A DNA stretch of 64,000 nucleotides from Scalesia atractyloides (Eukaryota > Streptophyta > Magnoliopsida > Asterales > Asteraceae): NCBI GenBank assembly GCA_947069175.1, contig CAMTDV010000018.1, forward strand, positions 45,210,869 to 45,274,868, written 5' to 3'. Made by a program: the position numbers and the translations under genes. Positions 10,683 to 21,230 of this stretch are shown here, one piece after another. The notes below the pieces were generated by a model. It had not been told where the DNA came from. It saw only the letters and a list, made by a program, of their open reading frames with translations, and searched no databases. Position 1 is the first letter of the stretch; each line of letters starts with the position of its first letter.

Positions 10683-11795
10683 CTGAAAAATGACGCAAAA
10701 CAATTAACACGCTTTTCGAGGAAAAGTTTCAAAAATTCTTAACACTTTCATCAAGTTCGGGCGAACTTGATAAGTGTATAACATTCTGAAAATGTCAAGT
10801 TTGCCCGAACATGTATCAAACACATGTTCAATATTTATTTCATAAGTTCGGGCGAACTTATGTTATCAAAACTTTCAAACCCTTGAACACTAAGTTCGGT
10901 CGAACTTGTGTTATTCAAATCAAAGCTTATTCATTTTGGATACCAAGTCCGGTCGAACATGATAACAAGTTCGGCCGAACTTGTCATCTTCATAAAAAAA
11001 CTAAACCTGTTAATCATGCCATCAACCATTTTAGTCAAATTAAAAACATTTAAACGGTCGATTTATGTTTTAGAACAAGATTCAAAGTTCAATTTTGTCC
11101 AATTAAACCTAGATCTATTAGATTTAACATTTTAGATCTTGATTCATCGTATACGGTTCATTTATCGGTTTAATCATCAAATCAGTACCTCATCCATTGA
11201 AGTTGGTGTGCTAATCACCAAAATCAAATAACAATCGAGCAGTATAACGTTACAAAAATGCCAATTTTGCTCAAGAATCTCAAATGTTCAAGTTCGCTTT
11301 AGAGAGATTAGACAACTGATAAGTGAGTTCGGCCGAACTTGCTGAGTTTAAATACTCCCGCAAGTTCGGGCGAACTTGCTAAGCCCATCAGAAGTCCGGG
11401 CGAGCTTAGTGAACAACAATCAGCAACCATCTGCAAGTTCGGTCGAACTTGCTAAAATATTAAACATGATTCTGTTTAGCAAGTTCGGCCGAACTTGCCA
11501 AACCCTAAAATCAAACTTTTTCAAAATTTTGCAATTTAACCCCTGAACTTTCCAACTTTTACGAGTTATGAAAATCCACTCAGTTGACCAAATCCAAGTT
11601 AATGACCTTGGTTAACCGATTTGTCTCCCGAGTCCAAGTTAATGACCGCTGTTTGACTCGTTACAAACAAACTGTTGATATTTTCAAAATCAAAGTTTCA
11701 AATTAATGAACTTTTTATCGTTTTGACTTTTCAGATTTTAAAAATTAGCTCCCACCCCGTTGTCAAAGAGATTCCCACCAGTTCTAGAATCTTAC
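10683..11795 (-). repeat. Non-coding spacer with palindrome clusters (unit 2)
   Basis: Partner of 7839-9006. Palindromes occur near 10752, 10796, 10841, 10890, 10945, 10964, 11324, 11360, 11391, 11434 and 11481. They include perfect extended forms such as ATCAAGTTCGGGCGAACTTGAT at 10752 (22 bp including flanks, described by its arms ATCAAGTTCG/CGAACTTGAT). There is no protein frame. Confidence 0.75.
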
Positions 11796-11830
11796 CAGAC
11801 TTGGAAGACCCGTTCTCCAACATTGGTTTG
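11796..11830 (-). other. Candidate leader micro-exon (unit 2)
   Basis: Same acceptor (TTGTTTTCAG), donor (GTAAGAT) and 35-bp length as 9007-9041, but the in-frame ATG of unit 1 is ACG here. Confidence 0.3.
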
Positions 11831-12682
11831 CTGAAAACAATGTAGAAACAAAATCTTTTTGTATTTTTGTAAGTTTATGCTAAAACACACTGAAAATCAT
11901 TTTGGTTTTAATCTGTAAAGCTGATAAACTGTTTACAGGACAATGTTAACTATGTACAAACATATTTACAGACATATATTTTATGAATTCGTGTCTAAGG
12001 ATCATATCAGTTGTCTGAGACATATCGCCAGTACCGTTGACCTTTAGATGACTTTAAGTTTTAAACTCGTTTACCTAGATTGTCGATATATTTTATCCTC
12101 TTAAACTTTACCACGTTTCTTAACTGTTTCAAGATATGTTAAGGTAAGATTTATGAAAATTGACTTATCAATGGTTCCCAGTTCTTGAATATACTCCCCG
12201 TATCAAGATTCCCTATATTTCATCTTACAGGTGAATATAGAGTAATTGATATTTGTATCTGGGTAATGCAAGACCTTGAGAGCTCAGGTTAGTACTACCG
12301 TACATACAAAGAGATGAAGGCTCGTCTTTAAGGTGTGTTCCAGTTAAGGAATCTTTTCAGCACTGCAAACGATTAGATCTTTCGATACATTTCAAGTTTG
12401 CATTCAGTTTGGGGGTTTATAGCGAAAGTATAATAGAAGTTTCAGGCTATTGCCTCCGCAAAATCAGAAGAACTTGTATAATACCTCAGATATCAACTAT
12501 CTATAAAGACCTCGTATCTCAGAATCAGGCAATCTCTGAAACGAAATTTTGGAGCACTAAGTGCATATATACAAGATGTGTTAATCCACACGATTAAGCA
12601 GTTGTAAAATTTAGTTTATATCTCGAAACAGTTTACTGAACATGTTAAGCCTATCGACACATCTACAGTAAGACTTGTTTCA
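11831..12682 (-). other. Non-coding interval between copia pol and the extra gene
   Basis: Lies after the RNase H stop on the minus strand. The part up to 12280 is shared with unit 1. From 12281 to 12682 I see only short open stretches with no recognisable protein. It may be the pol 3' UTR and the promoter/leader for the extra gene. Confidence 0.5.
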
Positions 12683-14268
12683 TTAAATCTTGTTAATGGA
12701 ATGCTTTGGTATAAAAATCAGCCTTTTGTTCGTCGGTGTGGATTTTTCTATTCGAACCAATTTCTTTTCGTAACAGTCACGAATGAAATGGTATCGAATT
12801 TTAATGTGTTTTGTACGTGAGTGCTGAACCAGATTTTTAGTTATATCGATGGCTTCTTTGTTATCTACAAATAAAGGCGTGTCAAGAAACTACAGACCAT
12901 AATCCCTCATCTGTTGCTGAATCCAGAGGATTTGTGAGCAACAGCCGGAAGCAGAAATGTATTCCGCTTCACAGGTTGAGAGAGAGACCGTGGTCTTTTT
13001 TTTACACTGCCATGTTACCAAACGCGTGCCAAAGAACTGGCATCCTGCAGTTGTAGATTTCGAGTTCAGTTTGTCCACTCCGAAGTCTGAGTCAGCGTAT
13101 CACGTTAAGTGGAAATTGTCGTTTTTAGGATACCATAAGCCCGTGCTAGGACATCCTTTTAAGTAACGGAAGATTCGCTTGACTATTTGCATGTGTGACA
13201 TTCGAGGACTTGACTGATATCTCGCACATAAGCAAGTAGGATACATAATGTCTGGGCGAGATGCCATCAGATACATCAGCGATCCTATCATTGATCGATA
13301 AAGTGTTTTATCAACTTTCATTCTCGTCTCGTCTACGCAAATCCCATGGTTCAGTGCCAGCGGTGTCGAAAGCGGCTTCGAGCTATCCATTTCAAACTTT
13401 TTGAGAATGTCATGAACATAATTAGTCTGATGAATGAATATCCCGTCTGGAAGCTGATCCACTTGAAGACCTAAGAAGAACTTAATTTCACCCATCGAGG
13501 ACATCTCGAATTTCTTCTTCATGATCTTTTCAAACTCTTTGCACAGACTGTCATCCGTAGAACCGAAAATGATATCTTCCACATATATTTGTACAATTAT
13601 CAGATGCAATCCAACTTCTCTGGTAAACAAAGTGCTGTCCACTATGCCTCGTGAAAGCCATTTCCTACGAGATGTTGCGATAACGTCTCATACCAAGCTC
13701 TTGGGGCTTGGTGTAAACCGTACAAGGCTTTATCCAGTAGATATGCTTTGTTCTTGTTCAGTGGATCGACGAAACCCGATGGTTGGCCGACATACACTTG
13801 TTCACAAAGTTTACCGTAGAGAAATGCAGATTTTACATCCAACTGGTACACCTTAAATCCTTTCCAAGCTGCGAACGCTAGGAAAATGCGGATAGATTCT
13901 AATCGCGCAACTGGTGCGTATACCTCCATGTAATCTATACCTTCCAGCTGGTAGAATCCCTTGATAACTAGCCGAGCTTTGTTTCTGACCATTACACCCC
14001 GATCGTCTCTTTTACACTTGAAGACCCAATTTGTGTCAATTGCTTTCTATTTCGGTGGCAAGTCTACAAGCTTCCAAACACCCAACTTCTCGAACTGTAA
14101 CAGTTCTTCTTGCATTGCTATCACCCAATTCTCGTCAGCCAGAGCCTCATTAACTGTCTTTGGCTCTATTTGAGAAATGAAACATGAGTAGTAGCAGTAA
14201 TTCTGAGCTGGTGCAACTCGGGTGAAGAAACAACAAAGTGCTTTATTGATTTGGCTTTGTGTACGCAC
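12683..14268 (-). pseudogene. pol (RT-RH): Copia reverse transcriptase and RNase H
   Basis: RT begins in 14047-14268 (EPKTVNEALADENWVIAMQE), continues in 13642-13992 (KARLVIKGFYQLEGIDYMEV, YQLDVKSAFLYGKL, DKALYGLHQAPRAWY) and 13100-13642 (QIYVEDIIFGS, MGEIKFFLGLQV). RNase H is in 12890-13078 (TTVSLSTCEAEYIS) and continues past an in-frame TAG at about 12890 (VDNKEAIDITKN, HIKIRYHF) to a stop at 12683. The catalytic YVDD box reads YVED, so polymerase activity is probably lost. At least three frame breaks split the domain. It would copy element RNA into DNA inside the virus-like particle. Confidence 0.9.
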
Positions 14269-15709
14269 ACCAGTTTGTAGTTCTCCTATAATATTCGTTG
14301 AGGATGGTACGAATATGATCGCGGCATTTCTTCTGTTGAAACATCAACTGAGCTTGCTGATTTGAAACAATCAGATCACTGTTCACATCAACATTAGGAG
14401 TACTTGATGAAGCTTCGTTCTGATTTCTCATACTAGCAGATTGATTCAACATGTTAGAAATCTGCTCAACTTCTTCATCTAATGAAGTTTCACCATCAGC
14501 ATCAAATGTCGGTGCTTCATCTGAGTCAGAGTTCTGATTCTGAGGCATGCTGGGATCTAATGTTGCAGTTCCTAGTTCATTAGAATCATTCACTAAAGGT
14601 GTAGCAGGTGTTACTTCTGCTTCAGAAACATTTTCAACTTGAACACCACTGCTATTGCTTGAACCTGCTCCGGAAGATGAAGAATCCAACATAGGTTGAC
14701 CACAATTGGTCTAATGATTTGTTCTTGATTCGCCGACTGTTGAAGATAGTATAACGCTGCAATTTCTTCTTCAGACGGTTCTTCTGGCAAGTCGAATGAC
14801 TTCCAAATATCTTGGTAATTAAATAGCCACGCATCACCTCTCCTTTGAGTAGGAGCCGTATAGTTAAAACAATCCACGTGCTGTGCTTCAATAACCTTTC
14901 TCAACAAAGGAACATATACTCTTCTTAACGGACTCGCATATCCGATAAAGAAACCTTCAAGAGATTTAGGTCCGAATTTGCCATCTTGATCGATTACAGT
15001 ACATGGCGCACCAAATGGTTCTAAGAATTTCAAATTTCGCTTCCGTCGGTTTATCATCTCAAAACATGTCTTCTTTGTTGGTTTGACAGTGAGAACTCTG
15101 TTTAGCGTGTAGCAAGCGGCATCAACCGCTTCTCTCCAGAAGCTGACTGGAAGTTTAGAATCTGCAAGCATGGTTCTCGCAGTTTCAATCAAAGTTCTGT
15201 TCTTCCGTTTAGCAACACCGTTTTGCTGTGAGTATAGGGAGCACTAAACTCGTGCAGAATCCCTTTAGCGTTGCAGAATTCCTTCATTTTGTTATTCTTA
15301 AACTCTGTGTGTCACTTCTAATGCGTCTGACCGGCAGATGATAAATGTTCTCGAGTTTCTTAAACAGAATCACCAAAGTCATGAACGTTTCATCTTTTGA
15401 TTCCTGAAAGAATACCCACGAATATCTGGAATAGTCATCTGTCACGACCAAGCAATATAAGTCTCCTAAGATGCTTCGAACATTTACAGGACCAAATAAA
15501 TCTATGTGGAGATGTTCTAATGGAAACTTGATTAAGTTTATAATCTGCTTTCCCTTTTTACATTCTAAGCAGTGATCAGACATATGAAAAATCCGAAAAT
15601 TTACACCATCTACCAGATCATTATGAACCAAGAAATTCATTTTTCGCAAATGAATATGCCCCATCTTACGATGCCAAAGAATAGAATCTTTCTCAGTAGC
15701 CTTTATCAC
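14269..15709 (-). pseudogene. pol (INT): Copia integrase
   Basis: The zinc-binding HHCC region is at 15709-15560 (ILWHRKMGHIHLRKMNF..CLECKKGKQ). The catalytic core has HIDLFGPV and VVTDDYSRYSWVFF (both Asp present). A frame break at about 15290 and another near 15240 separate it from PYS..QQNGVAKRKNRT. There the third catalytic residue, normally Glu in NGVVERKNRT, is Lys. The C-terminal part (14611-15192) has FWREAVDAACYTLNRV and FIGYASPLRRVYV. After it comes an acidic, Ser-rich linker (14243-14692) leading to RT. The enzyme would insert the DNA copy into the genome; this one cannot be functional. Confidence 0.9.
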
Positions 15710-16100
15710 AAAACGTTATGCTGATTTTGATGAAGTGGTAGCGACGCCCATATCAAGAACATATAGATCATTATCTCGTGGTGCTCACATCAAAATCCAC
15801 TCATCAGAATCCATTGATTACATGCACCGTGAACTTCTTGTCACAAATCTTCGATATTCTCAAAAGATTATTCTCCAACTCTGCAATATAATTCACGCGA
15901 TCGAATGAACAACGCCATTGGAGAGTTTTCCCTCGGCGACTATGCTTCCACCATGGTTACCCACAAATCCAACATATCCACCATTGATAGCTTTTATGTC
16001 AAATAACAACGCTTTCATTCCTGGCATATGCCTGGACGCTCCACAATCCAAAATCCACTTAGAAAGTACGGATCTCTGGAGCCCCTGCACATTTCAACAA
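15710..16100 (-). pseudogene. pol (PR): Copia aspartic protease
   Basis: The frame at 15893-16090 encodes KWILDCGASRHMPG, the retrotransposon protease motif with the catalytic Asp. The usual D-S-G or D-T-G is D-C-G. Then follow GFVGNHGGSIVAEGKLSNGV and, past a frame break, NNLLRISKICDKKFTVHV. It sits between gag and integrase as expected. It would cut the polyprotein; the Cys variant and the break make activity doubtful. Confidence 0.85.
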
Positions 16101-19100
16101 TTAGTTAAACAGCGGACCCAAGCATTTTTGGTCTTGGGTTGAATTGGATAACCATCATCGTAATCAAACTCACATTCGTCAGCATAATCAAATTCATATT
16201 CATCTTCTGGATTTTCGACGATGTTAATGTTTGAAAACTTCACTTTCTTTTTATGTTTTGAAACATTACCACTTGTAGATTTGACAGTGTTGGTTTCAAT
16301 TTCAGATTTTGATTCTTTTGTGTTATCAGTCTTTACAGGCTCAGACTTAATAACATCGGATGTTGTTGACCGTTTCTTTGCAATCCAGGTTTGAGATTTT
16401 ATGTTAGCCTTCTTGATGTAAAACTTGGTTTCATTAGCCTTTGAAGTTTCACCTTTTTTGAAAATTGAGTTTTCAAACTTCTTTTCTGTTTTAGGTTTAA
16501 CTTCAGCTTTTGATTCATTTCTTTTCAAAATCTTTACAGGTTTTACAAACTCTGGTTGCTTCGGTTTCACAACATTTGAACTTTCTTTCCTTCGAAGATA
16601 AGCCGGCTTTGATTTCGGACATTGACGTGCAATATGACCAATTTCGTTGCACTTGAAACAAGTCCGAGAATTATGTGGATGTCCTTTAGTGGGTTTTACA
16701 CAACTTGTTTTGGCATCACTTGCAATTTTGGCTTTATCTCAAAGTTATTTTTGTTTCTTGAACTCATCATTTGATTGTTTGCCAATCAAACTTTCATCAT
16801 GAACCGTGTTCGTCTCATATACAAAATTCATGTTTTTATTCTTGTATTCATGAAATGGTGACGTTTTCCTTTTAGGTTCATCTGATTCTTCTAATCCCAA
16901 CCCAGCTCTCCGGTTTTTCGAATGATCACCACCATTCCTTCGGTAGTTATTTCTTTTAGGTTTGGAATAGAATTTTCTTTCATTGATTTCCAGATCATCT
17001 GATGTGACTTCCACGAGTTTAAAGAATTTGTCTAACAATTCTTCCTTCACATTCTGAATCGGAAAACTATCGTCAAAGTACAATCTATCAGAATCCTTAA
17101 CCTTGTACATAACAACGTTAGGATCATCACTTAGATCGTCATCCAATGATTTATCGTCATCTTCGGACTGTGAATCTGAATTCTTTGAACTCGAGTCAGC
17201 GTTTTTAAAGCTGCCTTCATCAGAATCATTCAGAACATTTTCAACCACTTTCTTAACCATAGCATTGTCATCATCTGTTTTAGTATAGATTACATCAGTA
17301 TTCTCTAACAATTCATTTTTCTTTTCAGATAACAACTCAATGTTGAGTGCCTTATCCATCCCATCGGTGGATTTGCGACAATACTTCTCGCATAGGGGTG
17401 GAGGGACATTGCTGTATTCTTTACCAATTTTCTTTTTAGGTTTCTCTTCCGATGGAATTGTCGGAAGGATGTGATTAATGATATATGCGTTACAAGTGTA
17501 ACTTTTCAAAAGTTGTTGAACACGTTCTGTTTCAATTTTCATGTCCTGGAGTTGATGCTTAGTTTCAGCAATGGTGTTAATATAGATATTAATCGCTTTT
17601 TGCTTATCCATTACTGTTCCTTTCAACATCCTCACAGTGTCGTGTTGTTCGACATTGTTTCGATCGAGCCTGCCATAATCATCTTTCATTTTGTCATACG
17701 CTTCTTTCATTGTGCGATAATCGTATTTTAAAAGTTCATTGTGCACATTGATTTCAACGATGTCTTTGATTTTTTGGCACATTCGATACATCGTTCAGTA
17801 TATTTTGTACAAGGTTTCTCAACCTCTACAACTTGTACTTTGACACTTTCATTTACCTCTGGACCTACCTTGGTTAGATTTGCCATTAAAGCTTTGTTGG
17901 CAATGTCCTTCAGGTTTTCGGCATTCACTTCTTGAGTATCATCAATGACTACTTCATCACATTTCTCCTCGACAGCTTGTTCCTGAGAACTTCCATCAAA
18001 GTGACCTGCAAAACTTTCACAAGAATTAGGAGATAAAATCCCTTGTTTCTGCATGTGGATATGCTCCTCTTCCTCTCGTTGTTTATGCAGATACTGTTCC
18101 AGTAGAATATTCTCTAAAGCTGCTGCGTCTTTGGCAGATGTATATTCAACGATTTGTGCCATCAATGCAACTCCGGTCTTTTTACCGATATAAGAATTCC
18201 AGTCGAAACCATCATATTTGTTTGATGCAACCATAGATTTCTCAGTTTTACTACTATTTGGCTTCTCTTGGATTTCAACCTGAGTCTTCTTCGGGAAAGG
18301 CTTGTACTGAAGTGACTTCTTGTAATAATTGTTGCCTCCTCCGAATGGACTCTGATTTCCAGTTGCTTCAGTATTTTTGCATTCTCTCTTGAAATGCCCT
18401 TTCTGTCGGCATCTGAAGCACGTGACCTTTGTCTTGTCAAACCCTAGTTTGTTGCTTGAATTTCCTATATCTCGGCCAGTGAGAGCAACAAATTTGGTAA
18501 CTCTTCGGATGATAGATGCTAAACACCACTTTGTATCCATGAGCTCCAGTTCTTCTTCGTCCACCTGGTCATAGTCTTCGGCGGTCATCTCGGGATTACC
18601 GATTTTCCCAGCTACAAGACTTTCATACGATTCTAGAACAGTGGCGAGAAGTTGAATACATTCGAATCAGAATTTGTTTGTTGGTTCTGATTTGCTTAAC
18701 TCTGATAAGACGAATTTGAACCAGTGCTTGAGAATGAAGACTGTGGACTTTGATCATATTGATGATATGATTGATTCTAATTCTGCTGTGAAGTGTTCGA
18801 AGAATTCACACTCGCGTTGAATGCTGTCTGAATCTTTGGGCTTGAAATGTTATCTTGCATTCCACTCTTGTAGTACAAACCAACATCTTGAACAACATTA
18901 GCATTCTTTGACTTTGCAATCTTCAAGAGTTCCCTTTCATGGCCTTCGAGTTTATTGATAAATGTTGACAGCTTGAAGAATTCCCATTTCACTTTCTTTC
19001 AGAACCATCAATTAAGTAGTCCATTCTCTATCTGGTAGCGCGTCTACAAGCTTGTCGATGTACTCATGTTCCGTCTTCCCGAGACCGTGTCTTCGTATTT

Positions 19101-19624
19101 GGACTTTAAGATGACAGAATCGTTCAATCATCTGCTTCATGGTCTCACCCTTCAGCATGTTGAAGATATCGAACTCTTTCATGATGAGCGCTTTTTTTGC
19201 TCTTGATCATATCCGCGCTTCCTTGATACTTCTTTTGAAGTGAGAGCTAGAGATCTCTTGCAGTTGTATAATCTGGTAGCAAGACGAGAATATCTTCTTT
19301 GACGGATTGTTGGATAAGACTGATCAACTTTTTCTCAGCAATATATTATTCTTTCTGTGTCGTGGAGTATTTGTATTTCTCCAGAACTTGCTGATGTTCG
19401 TCCAACGGAACTGTATAACCTCTCTCGATCGACACCCAGCCTAGGAAGTGCATGGCTTGAACCCAATATGTAAACTTCTCTTTCCATCCTTCATACTCGT
19501 CCATGCTCATTAGCTTTGGCGGTTTAACAGTCATACCCATCTCGTTGTCAAGATTGACTTCTTGGATCACGTTGGCATTTGATGAACTAGCTCCGGACAT
19601 ATAAGCTCTTTGAATATCATCCAT
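16101..19624 (-). pseudogene. gag: Copia gag, unusually long, two zinc knuckles
   Basis: The likely start is the ATG at 19624 (MDDIQRAYMSGASSS). The N-terminal part (MSMDEYEGWKEKFTYWVQAM) is a UBN2-like capsid region, broken at 19346 and again to about 18600. A first zinc knuckle CFRCRQKGHFKREC lies near 18400. It is followed by a long Lys/Glu-rich stretch and the 348-aa frame 16745-17791, with probable coiled coil near its start (KQKAINIYINTIAETKHQLQ) and acidic Ser/Asp runs. A second knuckle CFKCNEIGHIARQC lies near 16640. The frame 16094-16570 is Lys-rich and ends beside the protease. The two knuckles are about 580 codons apart. The protein packages element RNA. At least four breaks. Confidence 0.8.
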
Positions 19625-20252
19625 TGTGAATAACGAGACGTGTACATTGAAAACACTCAAAAACTTTTGAAAATGTTAGTTCTACTACAAGTTCGGTCGA
19701 ACTTGTAGTTAAAATGAAGAATTCTTTGATTTTGTCACAAGTTCGGTCAAACTTGTGACTTCTGATTTTGAAAAAATTCTTTTGAACTTCGGTCGAACTT
19801 GCAAATGAAGATTTGATAACAATCTTGTAAGTTCGGGTGAACTTATCTAGAATTTCCTTGATATTACCCATGTTCGGTCGAACTTGATATAAAATCAATG
19901 AAATACTGGTAACTTCGAGCGGACTTGACAAAGATTTCTTCAAAAAACACCTCAAGTTCGAGCGAACTTGGTAAAAAATCACTGAAAAAGTGAGTTTTTA
20001 GCACAAGCTCGGCTGAACTTTGTTAACAAGTTCGATGAACATGGTTTTGTCAAAATTTTGACATCAATTCGGTTGAATTTGGTCTCTAATCTTTCAAGGG
20101 TTTATCTTTGTTGTGTTTTACATGATATATTCAAAATTAAAAAGATTTTGACCGTGAATTCTTCATTTTTGATGAAAAAGTTATGAAAAATAGAAGAACG
20201 GAGTAGAAATAGAAGTGTTCTTGTCTTGATTACTATCAAATCGACTGTTCTA
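19625..20252 (-). repeat. Copia 5' leader with palindrome cluster
   Basis: Untranslated leader between PBS and gag. It carries about ten palindromes, near 19687, 19738, 19785, 19830, 19871, 19912, 19953, 20004, 20028 and 20070, roughly every 45 bp and more decayed towards the PBS. ORF 19617-19982 is a by-product of these repeats. Confidence 0.75.
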
Positions 20253-20264
20253 GTTCTAATACCA
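20253..20264 (-). other. Primer binding site of the copia element
   Basis: The minus strand reads TGGTATTAGAAC two bases after the 5' LTR end. It is complementary to the 3' end of initiator Met tRNA (TGGTATCAGAGC is usual) with two changes. Confidence 0.85.
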
Positions 20265-20266
20265 GT

Positions 20267-20668
20267 TGTACGACCGATCCTTGATGCTAAGGAACCTAAA
20301 TTTATTATCTAACATCCATAATAGCGGAAATATTTCGTCCTGTTTACCAATAGACAAGAATTAATCAGTTTAACATCAGTTTTATTGATCAAACGTCAAG
20401 AGTACAAACTGACAGAGCTTCGCCTCCAAAATACCAAAGTTACAAATGAGTGAGGCATGCTAGCTATATATAAATGCACAAGTTCGCCCTAGGGAGACAT
20501 AAGTTCGCCCGAACTTGCCTTATCAAGTTCGGCCGGACTTGTCTTTACATGACACTTCATGAGCGAACTTGTCCTCCAACACTACAAATAAATCATTTTG
20601 CTAGCCTATCCAACTCTATTCTATACAGACTTGATATAAGACTAAGACATAGATATTATGCACCAACA
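20267..20668 (-). repeat. 5' LTR of the copia element
   Basis: This 402-bp LTR, TG..CA, is the partner of 722-1119. Palindrome copies near 20479, 20501 and 20525 lie upstream of the TATA box, in U3. It ends at 20668 directly against integrase coding sequence of gypsy element B. Confidence 0.9.
20464..20474 (-). promoter_or_regulatory. TATA box of the copia 5' LTR
   Basis: The minus strand reads TTTATATATAG, in the same place as CTATAAATAG in the 3' LTR. The palindromic motifs sit 5-80 bases upstream of it. Confidence 0.55.
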
Positions 20669-21230
20669 GATACAATCTCATCGACATAGATTTTGGCGAG
20701 TTTGTCAGCAGAGTAAACCTCACGAATTGCCAAAAAGTGTGTTGACTTTGTTAAACGATCGTTGACAACCCAAATAGCATCATGACCTCTAGATGTGCGC
20801 GGTAGTTTTGTGATGAGATCAATCGCAATGTTCTCCCACTTCCATACCTGGATTTCTGGTTTTTCAAGCAAACCAGATGGACGTTGATGTTCAGCCTTGA
20901 CTTTAAGACAAGTTAGGCATTTTGATACATACAAGGCAATGTCTTTCTTCATACCCGGCCACCAATATTGGGTACAAAGATCCTTGTACATTTTGTCTGC
21001 ACCAGGATGGATTGAATAACGAGACTTATGAGCTTCGCCCATCAATAGGGTGCAGAGATTGTCTTGACTTGGAACCGATAAACGGTTCAAATAATAGAGT
21101 AAACCATTGTCTTTCGTTTCGAGATGAAGCTCAAGTTGATGCGGTAATTCACTACCCATCATACCTTGTGTAACACAAGTACGTTTAGCTTGGAAAATAC
21201 GTGTCTGGATATCAGATTGAATTCGAACAC
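20669..21230 (-). pseudogene. pol (INT): Element B integrase, truncated
   Basis: Minus strand: zinc-binding region HKSRYSIHPGADKMYKDL, then YWWPGMKKDIALYVSKCLTC. The catalytic core starts with WENIAIDLITKLPRTSRGHD (first Asp) and continues to KLAKIYVDEIVS, where the copia LTR cuts it. The remaining catalytic Asp and Glu and the C-terminal chromodomain are gone. The frame runs on from RNase H without a break (20656-21426). Confidence 0.9.

Larger units (their letters stand above)
9498..12280 (-). repeat. Tandem duplication unit 2 within the copia element
   Basis: About 2.78 kb repeats the segment 3838-9497 once the solo LTR is removed. It comprises the 3' portion of the conserved middle of the extra gene, the N-terminal exon, the palindrome spacer, the micro-exon and the upstream non-coding block. 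The repeat breaks at about 9497/9498 and 12280, with no obvious long homology at the junctions. Since the solo LTR is only in unit 1, the duplication came before that insertion. Confidence 0.8.
722..20668 (-). mobile_element. Giant Ty1/copia retrotransposon, Sirevirus-like, degenerate
   Basis: On the minus strand this reads 5' LTR (20267-20668), PBS, gag, protease, integrase, RT, RNase H, an extra long reading frame, PPT and 3' LTR (722-1119). The domain order PR-INT-RT-RH defines Ty1/copia. The total is 19.9 kb, or 17.1 kb without the inserted solo LTR, far above a usual 5-10 kb copia. The excess comes from a long gag region, the additional reading frame and its 2.8-kb internal duplication. 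The LTRs differ at roughly 15 percent of positions by eye, so the element is old. Its outer flanks do not match (AGTAC left, GATAC right), and they lie in different gypsy elements. Sirevirus-like placement is inferred from the iMet PBS, the post-pol frame and the palindromic motifs. Confidence 0.85.

Noticed and set aside
717..20673. AGTAC and GATAC as a decayed target duplication of the copia element
   Set aside because: Three of five bases match, and the wider flanks belong to different gypsy elements in opposite orientation, so a common target site is not supported.
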